A stretch of DNA of 8,115 bases, taken from positions 1-8,115 of the forward strand of contig JAGRKY010000746.1 in NCBI GenBank assembly GCA_020442095.1. Reading direction: 5' to 3'. The stretch's first letter is position 1. Every line of letters begins with the position of its first letter. The notes under the pieces were generated by a model, which was given only the letters and a program-made list of their open reading frames with translations, was not told the DNA's origin and did not search any database. Source of the DNA: Bauldia sp. Its GTDB lineage: Bacteria; Pseudomonadota; Alphaproteobacteria; Rhizobiales; Kaistiaceae. Shown here in pieces: positions 1-7,703 of this stretch. The position numbers and the translations under genes were made by a program.

Positions 1-362
1 TCCGAGAACCAGCGGAAGAACTCGGCCGCATAGGCGATCTCGCCGCGGGAGTCGGGCAGCGCCTTGCCGTTTTCCATGGTGATCAGCCGGGCGAAGCGCT
101 CGCTGTCGGCGACGATCATCTCGAAGGCCTTGCGCAGGATCTCGCCGCGTTCGCGCGGCTTCCGCGCCGCCCAGCCGGCGAAGGCGGCTTCCGCCGCGTC
201 GAGCGCCGCCATGGCGTCGTCGATCGTCGCGCCGGCGACGGTCGCGATCACCTCCTCGGTCGCCGGATTGGTGACGTCGAAGGTGCCGCCGTCGGAGGCA
301 TCGCGCCATTCGCCGCCGATATAGAGCTTGGTGGGGAGTTCTTTTTCTGCCGGCCGGTTCAT
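1..362 (-). CDS. gabD: NAD(P)-dependent succinate-semialdehyde dehydrogenase, N-terminal part (cut by window edge)
   Basis: This is the first 120 codons of an aldehyde dehydrogenase; the rest lies beyond base 1. The start is the ATG at 362-360, preceded on the minus strand by AGAGGA (372-367), four bases upstream, a good ribosome binding site. The N-terminus has the family pattern: a short lead, then LYIGGEW, DVTNPATEEVIA, a helix rich in Ala/Glu ending in FAGWAARKPRER, and RLITMENGKAL followed by GEIAYAAEFFRWFS. From memory, that last block resembles E. coli GabD (GEISYAASFIEWFA), which is why I prefer succinate-semialdehyde dehydrogenase. The family oxidises succinate semialdehyde to succinate in the cytoplasm, usually at the end of 4-aminobutyrate breakdown. 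The catalytic Cys and Glu and most of the NAD site lie outside the window, so substrate and cofactor cannot be checked. Another ALDH subfamily (for example glutarate-semialdehyde dehydrogenase) is possible. The family call is firm, the substrate call moderate. Confidence 0.85.
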   Translation of the reverse strand, partial: MNRPAEKELPTKLYIGGEWRDASDGGTFDVTNPATEEVIATVAGATIDDAMAALDAAEAAFAGWAARKPRERGEILRKAFEMIVADSERFARLITMENGKALPDSRGEIAYAAEFFRWFS

Positions 363-724
363 TTTGTCCTCTCGGTCAATTCTGTGACCTGTCCGGCGCA
401 GGTGTTAGCATAATCATCCGACCGTTGGGGGGCATCGATCCATCCAGAATGGTCATTGCGCCTTCGCTTGTTGGCCAATGGCTGCGTTATGTGGCTTGTC
501 GGCCGGTGCGAAATGCCGGTATTTCGCCATTCTTCGGTCTGTCGCGACCGGCGGGGGCGAGGCGTTGAAGCCTGGGCAGCGGCAGGTCGCCGATCAGGAA
601 AACAGCGAAATAATGCAAAACGATAGGTAAACTCGCGATTCAGGTCTGGATCGGTAGACTGGAGGCTCACGGTCCGGGATGGGCCAAAAACGCTGCGCGG
701 GCGGCGTTTCGTCGTTGGGGGTAG
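363..724. other. Intergenic region between divergent gabD and tamA (about 360 bases)
   Basis: No gene is supported here. A minus-strand open frame (670-359) gives an Arg/Pro-rich protein that overlaps the gabD start and has no recognisable domain. The region must contain the promoters of both flanking genes and is more AT-rich than the coding DNA, especially around 597-635. Possible -10-like sequences exist (AATAAT at 609-614 toward tamA), but none pairs with a good -35 element, so I do not call a promoter. Two short inverted repeats lie at 508-527 and 535-550, and an 8-base palindrome TTGGCCAA at 471-478. No transcription terminator is expected between divergent genes and none is seen. Confidence 0.6.
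508..550. repeat. Pair of small inverted repeats in the gabD-tamA intergenic region
   Basis: GCGAAAT (508-514) and ATTTCGC (521-527) form a perfect 7-base inverted repeat around a 6-base centre. Immediately after it, CGGTC (535-539) and GACCG (546-550) form a 5-base inverted repeat, also with a 6-base centre. GCCGGT occurs twice (502-507 and 515-520). There is no T-run after either, so they do not look like terminators. They could be protein-binding sites for a regulator of either flanking gene, or small hairpins in a leader. Repeats of this size can arise by chance. Confidence 0.35.
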
Positions 725-2599
725 TTGGGTTTGCGTTCATGGCTTGGACGCATCGCTGTTGTGTTGGGCGTCGTTCTCGTTGTCGGGAGCACGGCGACGC
801 CGTCGTTCGCCATCTGGCCCTTCACCCGCAACGACAAGGTCGACGAGACGGTCCCCGACCCGGTCACCTATACCGTCGACATCGAGGTGGTTGGCGGCAG
901 CCGCAGCTTCCAGAAGTCGCTCCGCAACGCGTCGTCGCTCTACAGCCGCCGCAAGACGCCGGCCTCGGGGCTGGTCGGCCTGCTCGCCCGGGCCCGCGAG
1001 GACATCGGCAACCTGACCGCCGTTCTCTACCAGAATGCCCGCTATGCCGGCGAGGTGGCGATCACCATCGCCGGCCGCCCGATCGACAGCTGGAGCGCTT
1101 TCGATCCGCTCCCCGGCCAGCCGGTGCCGGTGAAGGTGGTGGTGACGGCCGGCGCGCAATTCGTCTTCGGGACGGTGAATGCCGGCCCGCTGCCGCCCGA
1201 CATGACGCTGAGGGACCTCAAGCTGGAGCCCGGCGAGATCGCCGAGTCGGCGCGCATCGTCAATGCCGAGGACACCATCGTCGGCGGCTGGCGGAACGAG
1301 GGCTATCCGCTCGCCGCGGTCGTCAATACCGACGTGGTCGCCGACCATGCGACGAAGACCCTCGACGTCACCATCAGCGTCGATCCCGGCAAGGTCGCGG
1401 ATTTCGGCAGGGTGACGGTGAGCGGCACCGACCGGGTGCGGCCCGACCTCGTCGAGGGCCGGGCCGGCATCGACGGCGGCAGGATCTATTCGCCCAAGAT
1501 CACCCGCCGGGCCGAGGAGCGGCTCCGCGACCTCGGCGTGTTCGACTCGGTCCGCGTCGTGCCGGCGGACCATCTCGATCCCGACGGCACCATCCCGGTC
1601 GACATCATCGTCAGCGAGCGCAAGCGCCACGTGATCGGCGCGGGCGTCGACTATTCGAACACCGAGGGCGCCGGGGCGGAGGTCTACTGGGCCGACCGCA
1701 ACATCTGGGGCGGCGCGGAATCGCTCCGGCTCTCCGCCGGGGTCTCCGGCTTCTTCGATCCCGACTACAGCGAGCCGGACTATAACTTCGCCGCGAAATT
1801 CAAGAAGCCGGCGATCCTCGACCCGATGACCGACTTCACCTTCAGGGCCGAGGCCTTCCGCGAGACCTCCGACGCCTACCGGGCGACGACGCAGGAAGGC
1901 GAGGTCGGCCTCAGCCGGATCTTCACCGATACCCTCAGCGGCGCGCTGCTGCTCGAGCTCGAGAATACCCATATCGACGAGGCGATCCCCAAGGAGGATT
2001 ACCTGATCGCGACGCTGACCGGCGCCGTCGACTGGGATACCCGCGACAACAAGCTCAACCCGACCAAGGGGATGAACGTCCATCTCGAGGCGGCGCCCGC
2101 CTACGACTTCCTCCAGGACCAGACCTTCGCCACCTTCAAGGAGGATATCTCGATCTACCGGGCGGTCGATTCGGACCGGCGTTTCGTGCTGGCCGGCCGC
2201 GTCCAGTCGGGTGTCCTCACCGTCGACGATATCCGCGACGTCGCGGCGAGCCGGCGCTTCTATGTCGGCGGCGCCGGCACGGTGCGCGGCTACGGCTACC
2301 AGAATATCGGTCCGCGCAACAAAAAGGGCGACCTGATCGGCGGCCGCAGCGACTTCGCGGTCTCCGGCGAAGTCCGTTACCGCCTGTCGGACGCGCTCGG
2401 CCTCGTCGCCTTCGTCGATGCCGGCAACGCCTATCGCGACATGCTGCCGGATATCAGCCGGCTCAAGGTCGGTGTCGGCGGCGGCGTCCGCTACCTGACG
2501 CCGGTCGGCCCGCTGCGCGTGGATCTTGCCGTGCCGCTCGATCCCCGCCGCGATGATCCCACAGTTGCGCTCTATATAGGGCTTGGCCAGGCCTTCTGA
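725..2599 (+). CDS. tamA: Autotransporter assembly complex outer-membrane protein TamA (Omp85 family)
   Basis: TamA is the outer-membrane half of the translocation and assembly module; it acts with TamB in inserting certain outer-membrane proteins. The 624-residue product starts with a signal peptide: basic LRSWLGR, a hydrophobic stretch at residues 11-21, and probable cleavage after SFA at residue 29. Residues about 45-298 are a soluble POTRA region; the last unit contains FGRVTVSGTDRVRPDLVEGR and a GVFDSVRV segment. Residues about 300-624 are the beta-barrel, with DTRDNKLNPTKG (438-449) and VRGY (520-523), the Omp85 lid-loop motif. The chain ends in Phe after TVALYIGLG, a typical outer-membrane assembly signal. 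The start is uncertain: TAG at 722-724 closes the frame upstream, and no early ATG is in frame. TTG at 725 gives the longest form. TTG at 731 is nine bases after a G-run (717-721) and may be the true start. tamB follows 32 bases later, so co-transcription is likely. Confidence 0.93.
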   Translation: MGLRSWLGRIAVVLGVVLVVGSTATPSFAIWPFTRNDKVDETVPDPVTYTVDIEVVGGSRSFQKSLRNASSLYSRRKTPASGLVGLLARAREDIGNLTAVLYQNARYAGEVAITIAGRPIDSWSAFDPLPGQPVPVKVVVTAGAQFVFGTVNAGPLPPDMTLRDLKLEPGEIAESARIVNAEDTIVGGWRNEGYPLAAVVNTDVVADHATKTLDVTISVDPGKVADFGRVTVSGTDRVRPDLVEGRAGIDGGRIYSPKITRRAEERLRDLGVFDSVRVVPADHLDPDGTIPVDIIVSERKRHVIGAGVDYSNTEGAGAEVYWADRNIWGGAESLRLSAGVSGFFDPDYSEPDYNFAAKFKKPAILDPMTDFTFRAEAFRETSDAYRATTQEGEVGLSRIFTDTLSGALLLELENTHIDEAIPKEDYLIATLTGAVDWDTRDNKLNPTKGMNVHLEAAPAYDFLQDQTFATFKEDISIYRAVDSDRRFVLAGRVQSGVLTVDDIRDVAASRRFYVGGAGTVRGYGYQNIGPRNKKGDLIGGRSDFAVSGEVRYRLSDALGLVAFVDAGNAYRDMLPDISRLKVGVGGGVRYLTPVGPLRVDLAVPLDPRRDDPTVALYIGLGQAF

Positions 2600-2631
2600 C
2601 CGGCCGGTGCGGAGGAGAAAGAACAGGATCG

Positions 2632-5600
2632 ATGCGGCGTGCGCTTCGCTACGCGGGATTTGCGATCGTCGGGCTGATCGCGCTGGTCGGGCTGCTGCTC
2701 GTCCTGCTCGCGACGCCGCCCGGCCGCGCGATCCTTGCCGGCATCGTCGAGCGGGCCGCGTCCACCAACGGGCTGACGGTATCGATCGGCTCGCTGACCG
2801 GCTGGCCGCCCTTCGCCTTCGGTGCCGACAAGATCGTCGCATCGGACGCGAAAGGGGTCTTCGCCGAGATCGACGGGCTCGAAATCGACCTTGATGTCGG
2901 TGCGCTGCTGACCGCGAACATCGCCTTCGATGCGATCGGCGCCGACCGCATCTCCTTCGTCCGGACGCCCGAGCTGGAGGGCGGTGACACGACGGTGGTC
3001 GCCGACGAAAGCGATTCCGGCGGTGGCGGCCTCTTCCCGATCTCCGTCGACAGGCTCGCGGTCGCCCGGCTCGAGCTTGGCGAGGCGCTGATCGGCCATC
3101 CCGCCGCGCTCGCCGTCGACGGGGCTTTCGCCCTTCGCGCCGATGGCGGCATCCATGCCGACCTCAAGGCGAACCGCCTCGACAACGCGGTCGGCACGGT
3201 CGCGGCATTGGTCGATCGCGCCGATGGTGCCGCGCCGATCGCCGTCGACCTGACGGTGGAGGAGGGCGCGAATGGCATCCTCGTCGGCCTGATGGGGCGC
3301 GACGCCGGACCGGGCTACCGGCTCGCCGCCCAGTCGTCGCTCTCCGACGGCAGCCTCACCGGCGCCGTGTCGCTGACCTCCGACGGCGATGCGCGCTTCG
3401 CCGGCCGCTTCGGCTTCGGTGCGGCCGGCGACGGTCAGCGGTTGACCGTCACCGGCGAGGGCGATCTCGCCGAGCTGGTCCCGCCCGGCTTCGCCGACCT
3501 GCTTTCGGGCAACATCGATGTCGCGGTCGACGCCGAATGGAGCGCGGTCGCCGGCGCGAGCCTGCCGCGCGTCGTCATCCATGACGGCAAGGTCTCGACC
3601 GGCGCGGTGAGCATGACCGCCTCCGGTGTCTTCGGCGGCGCCGATACCGACCTCGCGCTGAAGATCGACGCGGCGGGACCGAATGGCGGTGCGCTGACCC
3701 TGCCGGTCGGCGCCGATCCCCTGCATTTCGACAGCCTCTCGCTCAACGGGCGGATCGCGCCGGGCGAGGGGAGCCGCCGGCTCGACCTGATCGGACGGAT
3801 CGCCGGCCTGTCGATGTCGGGCATCTCGGTGCCGGGCATCGGCCTCTCGCTCGCCGTCGAGGCGGAAGGCGACGATCCGCTCAAGGTCCAGGACCTGCCC
3901 TTCGCGGTCCGCGTCGAGGCGGATGCGATCAACATGCCCGCGGGCAATATCGTCGCGACGGACAGCCAGCCGCTGCTCGTCACCGCCGACGGGAGCCTCG
4001 ATGTCGCGGCGCTGTCGGCGAAGCTCGATGCCGACCTTTCCGCGATCGGCGGCCGCGCGCTCTTCTCCGGCAACGTCTCGCCGGAAACCGCGACCGGCGA
4101 GACGCGCCTCCGCTTCGCCGATATCGCGCCGCTCTCGCCGCTTGCCGGCCGCGATCTCGCCGGGTCGCTCCAGGCGACGATCAACGGCCGCTATTTCGGC
4201 GCGGATGGCATCCGCCTCGCGATCGAGGGGACGGCGACCGACCTCGATCCGGGCGAACCTTCGGTCGCGCCGCTGCTCGCCGGCAAGACGCAGTTCGCCC
4301 TCACCGTTTCCGACGATCCCTCCGGCCGGATCGCCGTCCAGGATCTTGCCGTCAACGGCGAGGTGGTGACGCTCACCGGCAACGCCGCGCTTGCCGGAGA
4401 GATGATCGACGCGGATCTTGCCGGCAGTCTGTCCGACCTCGCCCTTGTCGCCGACCAGTCGAGCGGCGCCGCGAAATTCACGGCGAAGGCCAGCGGCGCC
4501 ATCGACAAACCGACCTTCGACGTGACGGTCGCCGTCGCCGACGGCGCGCTCGTTGGCCAGCCGATCGCCGATGCCACCATCCATGCGGCGGGCGAGCCGG
4601 TCGATTCCGGCTGGCATGCCGCGCTGGCGCTCGGCGGCTCCTTTGCCGGCCGGCCGTTGAAGGGGACCGCCGAGGCGATCCTCGACGTCGCCTCCGGCCG
4701 CTTCGCCCTTCCCGAGGTCGACCTGGCGATCGCCGAGAACCGCATCACCGGCGCGATCGAACAGGTCGATGGCGGCCTGCTTTCCGGTTCGCTTTCGCTC
4801 GACGCCCCGAACCTCGCGACGCTCGCCGCCCTGGCGCTGGTCGAGGCCTCCGGTTCGGCGGACGCCAAGGTCCGCTTCCAGCCGGATGGCGGCAAGCAGG
4901 CGGTTGACGTCGCCTTCAACGGGCGGAACATCGCGGCCGCGACGGTGGTCGCCCGCAAGGCCGAGGGCAATGTCAGGATCGCCGATGCACTCGGCACGCC
5001 CGAGGTCGATGGCGACGTCGACCTCGAAGGGATCAGCGCCGGCTCGTTCCGGATCGATACCGCGCGGATGTCGGCGACGGTGGACGGCGGCAATACCCGC
5101 TTCGAGGCCCGGGCAAAAGGGCCGGACCTCAACGTCGACGGCGCCGGCAGCCTGACCATGGAAACCGGCGGCCAGCTCCTCGAGGTCAGCCGGCTGACCG
5201 GCAACGCCTATAACGTCCCGATCAAGCTCAACGGGCCGCTGCGGGTGCGGCTCGGCGACCAGATGGCGGTCGAGCGGCTCGACCTCGCGCTGAGTGGCGG
5301 CCGCATCACGGCGTCCGGCCCGGTGTCGCCGAAGCTTGGCGTCGACGTCACGATCGACAAGGTCTCGCTGGCGCTCGCCAACCAGTTCTCGCCCGGCCTC
5401 GGCGCCCAGGGCACGCTCTCCGGCAAGGTCAGGGCGACCGGCACCACGGACGCGCCGGCGGTCGCCTGGCAGATCGACCTCGCGGGCTTCGGCGTCGCCC
5501 AGACCGCCTCGGCCGGCCTTCCCGCGCTCGGGATTTCGGCCAAGGGCGACGCGACGCTCCAGGCGACCACGGTCGCGGCCAAGGTCTCCGGCGCCGGCGC

Positions 5601-6936
5601 GACGCTCGATGTCACCGGCCGCGTGCCCTTCTCGGGCGGTGACCCGGAAATCCGCGCCCAAGGCACGGTGCCGCTCAACCTCGTCGCGCTTTTCGTCGAT
5701 CGCGAGATCGATCTCGGCGGCACGGCCAGGCTCGATCTCCAGGTCGCGAGCGCGACGTCGATCTCGGGCACCGTCGGTATCAACGACGCGACCTTCATCG
5801 ACGCCGCGACGCAATTCGGGGTGAGGGGCGTTGGCGGCCAGATCCGGCTGAAGGGCCAGACCGCCAGCATCGATCTCAAGGGCCAGCTTGCCCAGGGCGG
5901 CGCGATGACGGCCGGCGGGACGGTCGAGATCAATCCGGCGGCCGGGCTGCCGGCCAACCTGAAGGTCAGCATCAAGGACGGCCGTTATGTCGACGGCAAG
6001 ATGGTCGACGCCACCTTCTCGGCGGCGCTGACGGTCACCGGCCCGGTGATGACCACCGGCAAGGTCGGCGGCCGCGTCGATATTGCCAAGGCCGATATCC
6101 TGCTGCCCGACAGCTTCGGCGGCGGCGCCGCGCTCGATGTCCGCCACGTCAACACCCCGCCCGGCTTCGTCCAGCCAATCAGGCCGGCGCCGCCGGCCAA
6201 GGCGGGCGGCGGCAGCAGCGGCAGCGGCGGTCTCGCCCTCGGCATCACGGTTGCCACCACCAACCGCAGCGCGATCTCGGTTCGCGGCTTCGGGCTCGAT
6301 GCGGGTGTCGGCGGCTCGGTCGAGGTCACCGGAAACATCGACGCGCCGGTGGTCGTCGGCGCCTTCGAGCTGTCGCGCGGCCGCATCGAGGTTCTCGGCA
6401 AGCGTTTCGATTTCACCACTGGCAAGATGACCTTCACCGGCGATCTCGTCCCGGTCCTCGACTTCGAGGCGGAGACCCGGACCGCCGAGATCACGGCGAT
6501 CGTCAATGTCGACGGACCCGCCGACGATCCCCAGATCAGCTTCTCCTCGAAGCCCGATCTGCCGGAGGAGGAGGTCATCTCCCAGATCCTGTTCAACCGG
6601 ACGGTCGGCAACCTGTCGGCCTTCCAGGCTGCCCAGCTCGTCGACGCGATCGGCCAGTTCACCGGCGCCTTCGCCCGCGGCGACGGGATCTTCGCCCGCG
6701 TCCGCAAGATGACCGGGCTCGACGATATCGATGTCCGCGACAATGACGCCGGCGGGACGACCGTCGGTGTCGGCAAGCGGATCAACGACAAGCTCCGCGT
6801 CGGCGTCGAGCAGGATACCGGGGGCGAGGCGCGGATCACCATCGATCTCGACATCACCCGTAACCTCAAGGCGCGCGGCACCGCCGGCGACAATGGCTCC
6901 GGATCGCTCGGCCTGAACTACGAATACGAATATTGA
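2632..6936 (+). CDS. tamB: Translocation and assembly module protein TamB (AsmA-like, inner-membrane anchored)
   Basis: TamB spans the periplasm from an inner-membrane anchor to TamA and belongs to the AsmA-like proteins, long grooved beta-proteins implicated in outer-membrane protein assembly and in lipid movement to the outer membrane. The 1434-residue product, somewhat longer than the roughly 1260 of E. coli, has one N-terminal membrane segment (about residues 8-28) after a basic MRRALR. A long beta-rich body follows, full of alternating hydrophobic/polar strands with Gly-Asp turns. A short acidic-to-glycine spacer lies at residues 125-133 (DESDSGGGG). The C-terminal TamB domain (DUF490 type) covers roughly the last 380 residues, with the conserved PEEEVISQILFNR block at 1311-1323, a VGVGKRINDKLRVGVEQ strand pair, and a terminal YEYEY. 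Within this domain is a Pro/Gly/Ser linker (1185-1200). The ATG at 2632 has AGGA three bases upstream and GGAGGAG further back (2611-2617). The gene directly follows tamA. Family call is firm. Confidence 0.94.
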   Translation: MRRALRYAGFAIVGLIALVGLLLVLLATPPGRAILAGIVERAASTNGLTVSIGSLTGWPPFAFGADKIVASDAKGVFAEIDGLEIDLDVGALLTANIAFDAIGADRISFVRTPELEGGDTTVVADESDSGGGGLFPISVDRLAVARLELGEALIGHPAALAVDGAFALRADGGIHADLKANRLDNAVGTVAALVDRADGAAPIAVDLTVEEGANGILVGLMGRDAGPGYRLAAQSSLSDGSLTGAVSLTSDGDARFAGRFGFGAAGDGQRLTVTGEGDLAELVPPGFADLLSGNIDVAVDAEWSAVAGASLPRVVIHDGKVSTGAVSMTASGVFGGADTDLALKIDAAGPNGGALTLPVGADPLHFDSLSLNGRIAPGEGSRRLDLIGRIAGLSMSGISVPGIGLSLAVEAEGDDPLKVQDLPFAVRVEADAINMPAGNIVATDSQPLLVTADGSLDVAALSAKLDADLSAIGGRALFSGNVSPETATGETRLRFADIAPLSPLAGRDLAGSLQATINGRYFGADGIRLAIEGTATDLDPGEPSVAPLLAGKTQFALTVSDDPSGRIAVQDLAVNGEVVTLTGNAALAGEMIDADLAGSLSDLALVADQSSGAAKFTAKASGAIDKPTFDVTVAVADGALVGQPIADATIHAAGEPVDSGWHAALALGGSFAGRPLKGTAEAILDVASGRFALPEVDLAIAENRITGAIEQVDGGLLSGSLSLDAPNLATLAALALVEASGSADAKVRFQPDGGKQAVDVAFNGRNIAAATVVARKAEGNVRIADALGTPEVDGDVDLEGISAGSFRIDTARMSATVDGGNTRFEARAKGPDLNVDGAGSLTMETGGQLLEVSRLTGNAYNVPIKLNGPLRVRLGDQMAVERLDLALSGGRITASGPVSPKLGVDVTIDKVSLALANQFSPGLGAQGTLSGKVRATGTTDAPAVAWQIDLAGFGVAQTASAGLPALGISAKGDATLQATTVAAKVSGAGATLDVTGRVPFSGGDPEIRAQGTVPLNLVALFVDREIDLGGTARLDLQVASATSISGTVGINDATFIDAATQFGVRGVGGQIRLKGQTASIDLKGQLAQGGAMTAGGTVEINPAAGLPANLKVSIKDGRYVDGKMVDATFSAALTVTGPVMTTGKVGGRVDIAKADILLPDSFGGGAALDVRHVNTPPGFVQPIRPAPPAKAGGGSSGSGGLALGITVATTNRSAISVRGFGLDAGVGGSVEVTGNIDAPVVVGAFELSRGRIEVLGKRFDFTTGKMTFTGDLVPVLDFEAETRTAEITAIVNVDGPADDPQISFSSKPDLPEEEVISQILFNRTVGNLSAFQAAQLVDAIGQFTGAFARGDGIFARVRKMTGLDDIDVRDNDAGGTTVGVGKRINDKLRVGVEQDTGGEARITIDLDITRNLKARGTAGDNGSGSLGLNYEYEY

Positions 6937-6954
6937 GCGACGGCGATTGCCATC

Positions 6955-7632
6955 CTAGTCGAGCAGCGCCGCCAGGACGTCATAGGCGTCGTTGATATCG
7001 GCGGCCATCGCGGCGCGCGCCGAAGCCGGATCGTGGCGGCCGAGGGCTTCCGCCATGCGGCGATGGTTGGCATTGGCGGCGACATAGTTGCCCGAGCCGC
7101 GCAGCAGGTTGAAATACGGGCTGATCTGCAGCCAGACGATCTCGATCAGCGACACCAGCGTCGGCGATTGCGACGCCTTGTAGGCGCCGAAATGGAACGA
7201 TCGGTTGGCCTGCAGGAAGTCTTTGGCGCTGCTCGTGGCGATCGCCCGGTCCATCCGCTCGAGATCGGTATCGAGGCCGGCAAGAATCTTCCTGTCGACG
7301 CTGGCCGCGGCCCAGGCGATTGCCGCGCCCTCCAGCTCCAGGCGGACCTTGCGCAGGTCGGTGAGCCGTTCGAGCGTCAGCGGCGGAATTCCCATCGACC
7401 GGCCGGAGACCACGGTCAGTGCCTTTTCTGCCGTCAGCCGCTTCAATGCCTCGCGCACCGGCATGGTGCTGACGCCGAAGGAATCGGCGAGGCTCTGGAT
7501 GGTCACGAGTTGTCCGGGGGCGATACCGCCGTCGAGGATCAGACCGGCGACCTGTTCGTAGACGCGCTGCTGCAGAGTGTCCTTCGCCAGCGGTTCGACC
7601 TGGATGTCCAGTTTGTCGACCGTGGATTCCAA
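6955..7632 (-). CDS. GntR-family transcriptional regulator, FCD subfamily
   Basis: A DNA-binding repressor or activator probably controlling the divergent ABC importer. I place the start at TTG (7632-7630), giving 225 residues, the usual FCD regulator size; GGAG (7642-7639) lies six bases upstream on the minus strand. The open frame continues upstream to ATG codons at 7752 and 7896, but those would run through the divergent promoter and into the neighbouring gene. Residues about 20-85 form the winged helix-turn-helix: LQQRVYEQVAGLILDGGIAPG, then LADSFGVSTMPVREALKRL, the classic GntR signature. The FCD ligand domain covers about 87-225, with NRSFH (143-147) and NHRRMAEAL (His190). These fit the family's metal site (Asp/Asn, His, His, His), but the final position, 22 residues after His190, is Asp212. 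FCD effectors are often organic or sugar acids; this one is unknown. The gene ends 18 bases from tamB, convergent, with no visible terminator between. Confidence 0.93.
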   Translation of the reverse strand: MESTVDKLDIQVEPLAKDTLQQRVYEQVAGLILDGGIAPGQLVTIQSLADSFGVSTMPVREALKRLTAEKALTVVSGRSMGIPPLTLERLTDLRKVRLELEGAAIAWAAASVDRKILAGLDTDLERMDRAIATSSAKDFLQANRSFHFGAYKASQSPTLVSLIEIVWLQISPYFNLLRGSGNYVAANANHRRMAEALGRHDPASARAAMAADINDAYDVLAALLD

Positions 7633-7638
7633 TGCCTT

Positions 7639-7642
7639 CTCC
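7639..7642 (-). promoter_or_regulatory. Ribosome binding site that fixes the GntR gene start
   Basis: On the minus strand GGAG (7642-7639) is followed by six bases (AAGGCA) and TTG at 7632. This is near-ideal spacing, and no other candidate start upstream in the frame (GTG at 7683, 7698 or 7725, ATG at 7752) has a comparable site. Confidence 0.6.
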
Positions 7643-7668
7643 GTCCGTTCTGTGGCCAGCCGTCGGGC

Positions 7669-7678
7669 GTTTATAAAC
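7669..7678 (-). promoter_or_regulatory. Likely -10 element of the GntR gene inside a 10-base palindrome
   Basis: GTTTATAAAC (7669-7678) is a perfect palindrome. Read on the minus strand it contains TATAAA (7675-7670), five of six matches to the -10 consensus, placing transcription start near 7662 and giving a leader of about 30 bases before the TTG at 7632. The -35 region is poor (GTGCAA about 17 bases upstream, three of six), so this is a weak or activator-helped promoter, or the palindrome is an operator. Confidence 0.4.
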
Positions 7679-7703
7679 CCCACCCCCCAATCTTGCACGA
7701 TCT

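Noticed and set aside
359..670. Minus-strand open frame of 103 codons in the gabD-tamA gap
   Set aside because: It overlaps the gabD start, has no domain and has an unstructured composition; gabD has its own good ribosome binding site.
679..1785. Plus-strand open frame of 368 codons starting with ATG
   Set aside because: The product is Arg/Gly/Pro-rich and out of frame with tamA, whose signal peptide and POTRA region read well in the other frame.
737..2842. Minus-strand open frame of 701 codons
   Set aside because: It is the antisense shadow of tamA running into tamB, with an Arg/Ala/Asp-rich product and no recognisable motif.
2572..6147. Minus-strand open frame of 1191 codons
   Set aside because: It lies opposite tamB, has a charged low-complexity composition and no domain, and tamB is unmistakable on the plus strand.
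6937..6954. Shared terminator between convergent tamB and GntR gene
   Set aside because: The 18 bases hold no stem-loop and no T-run on either strand; termination must use another mechanism or overlap the coding ends.
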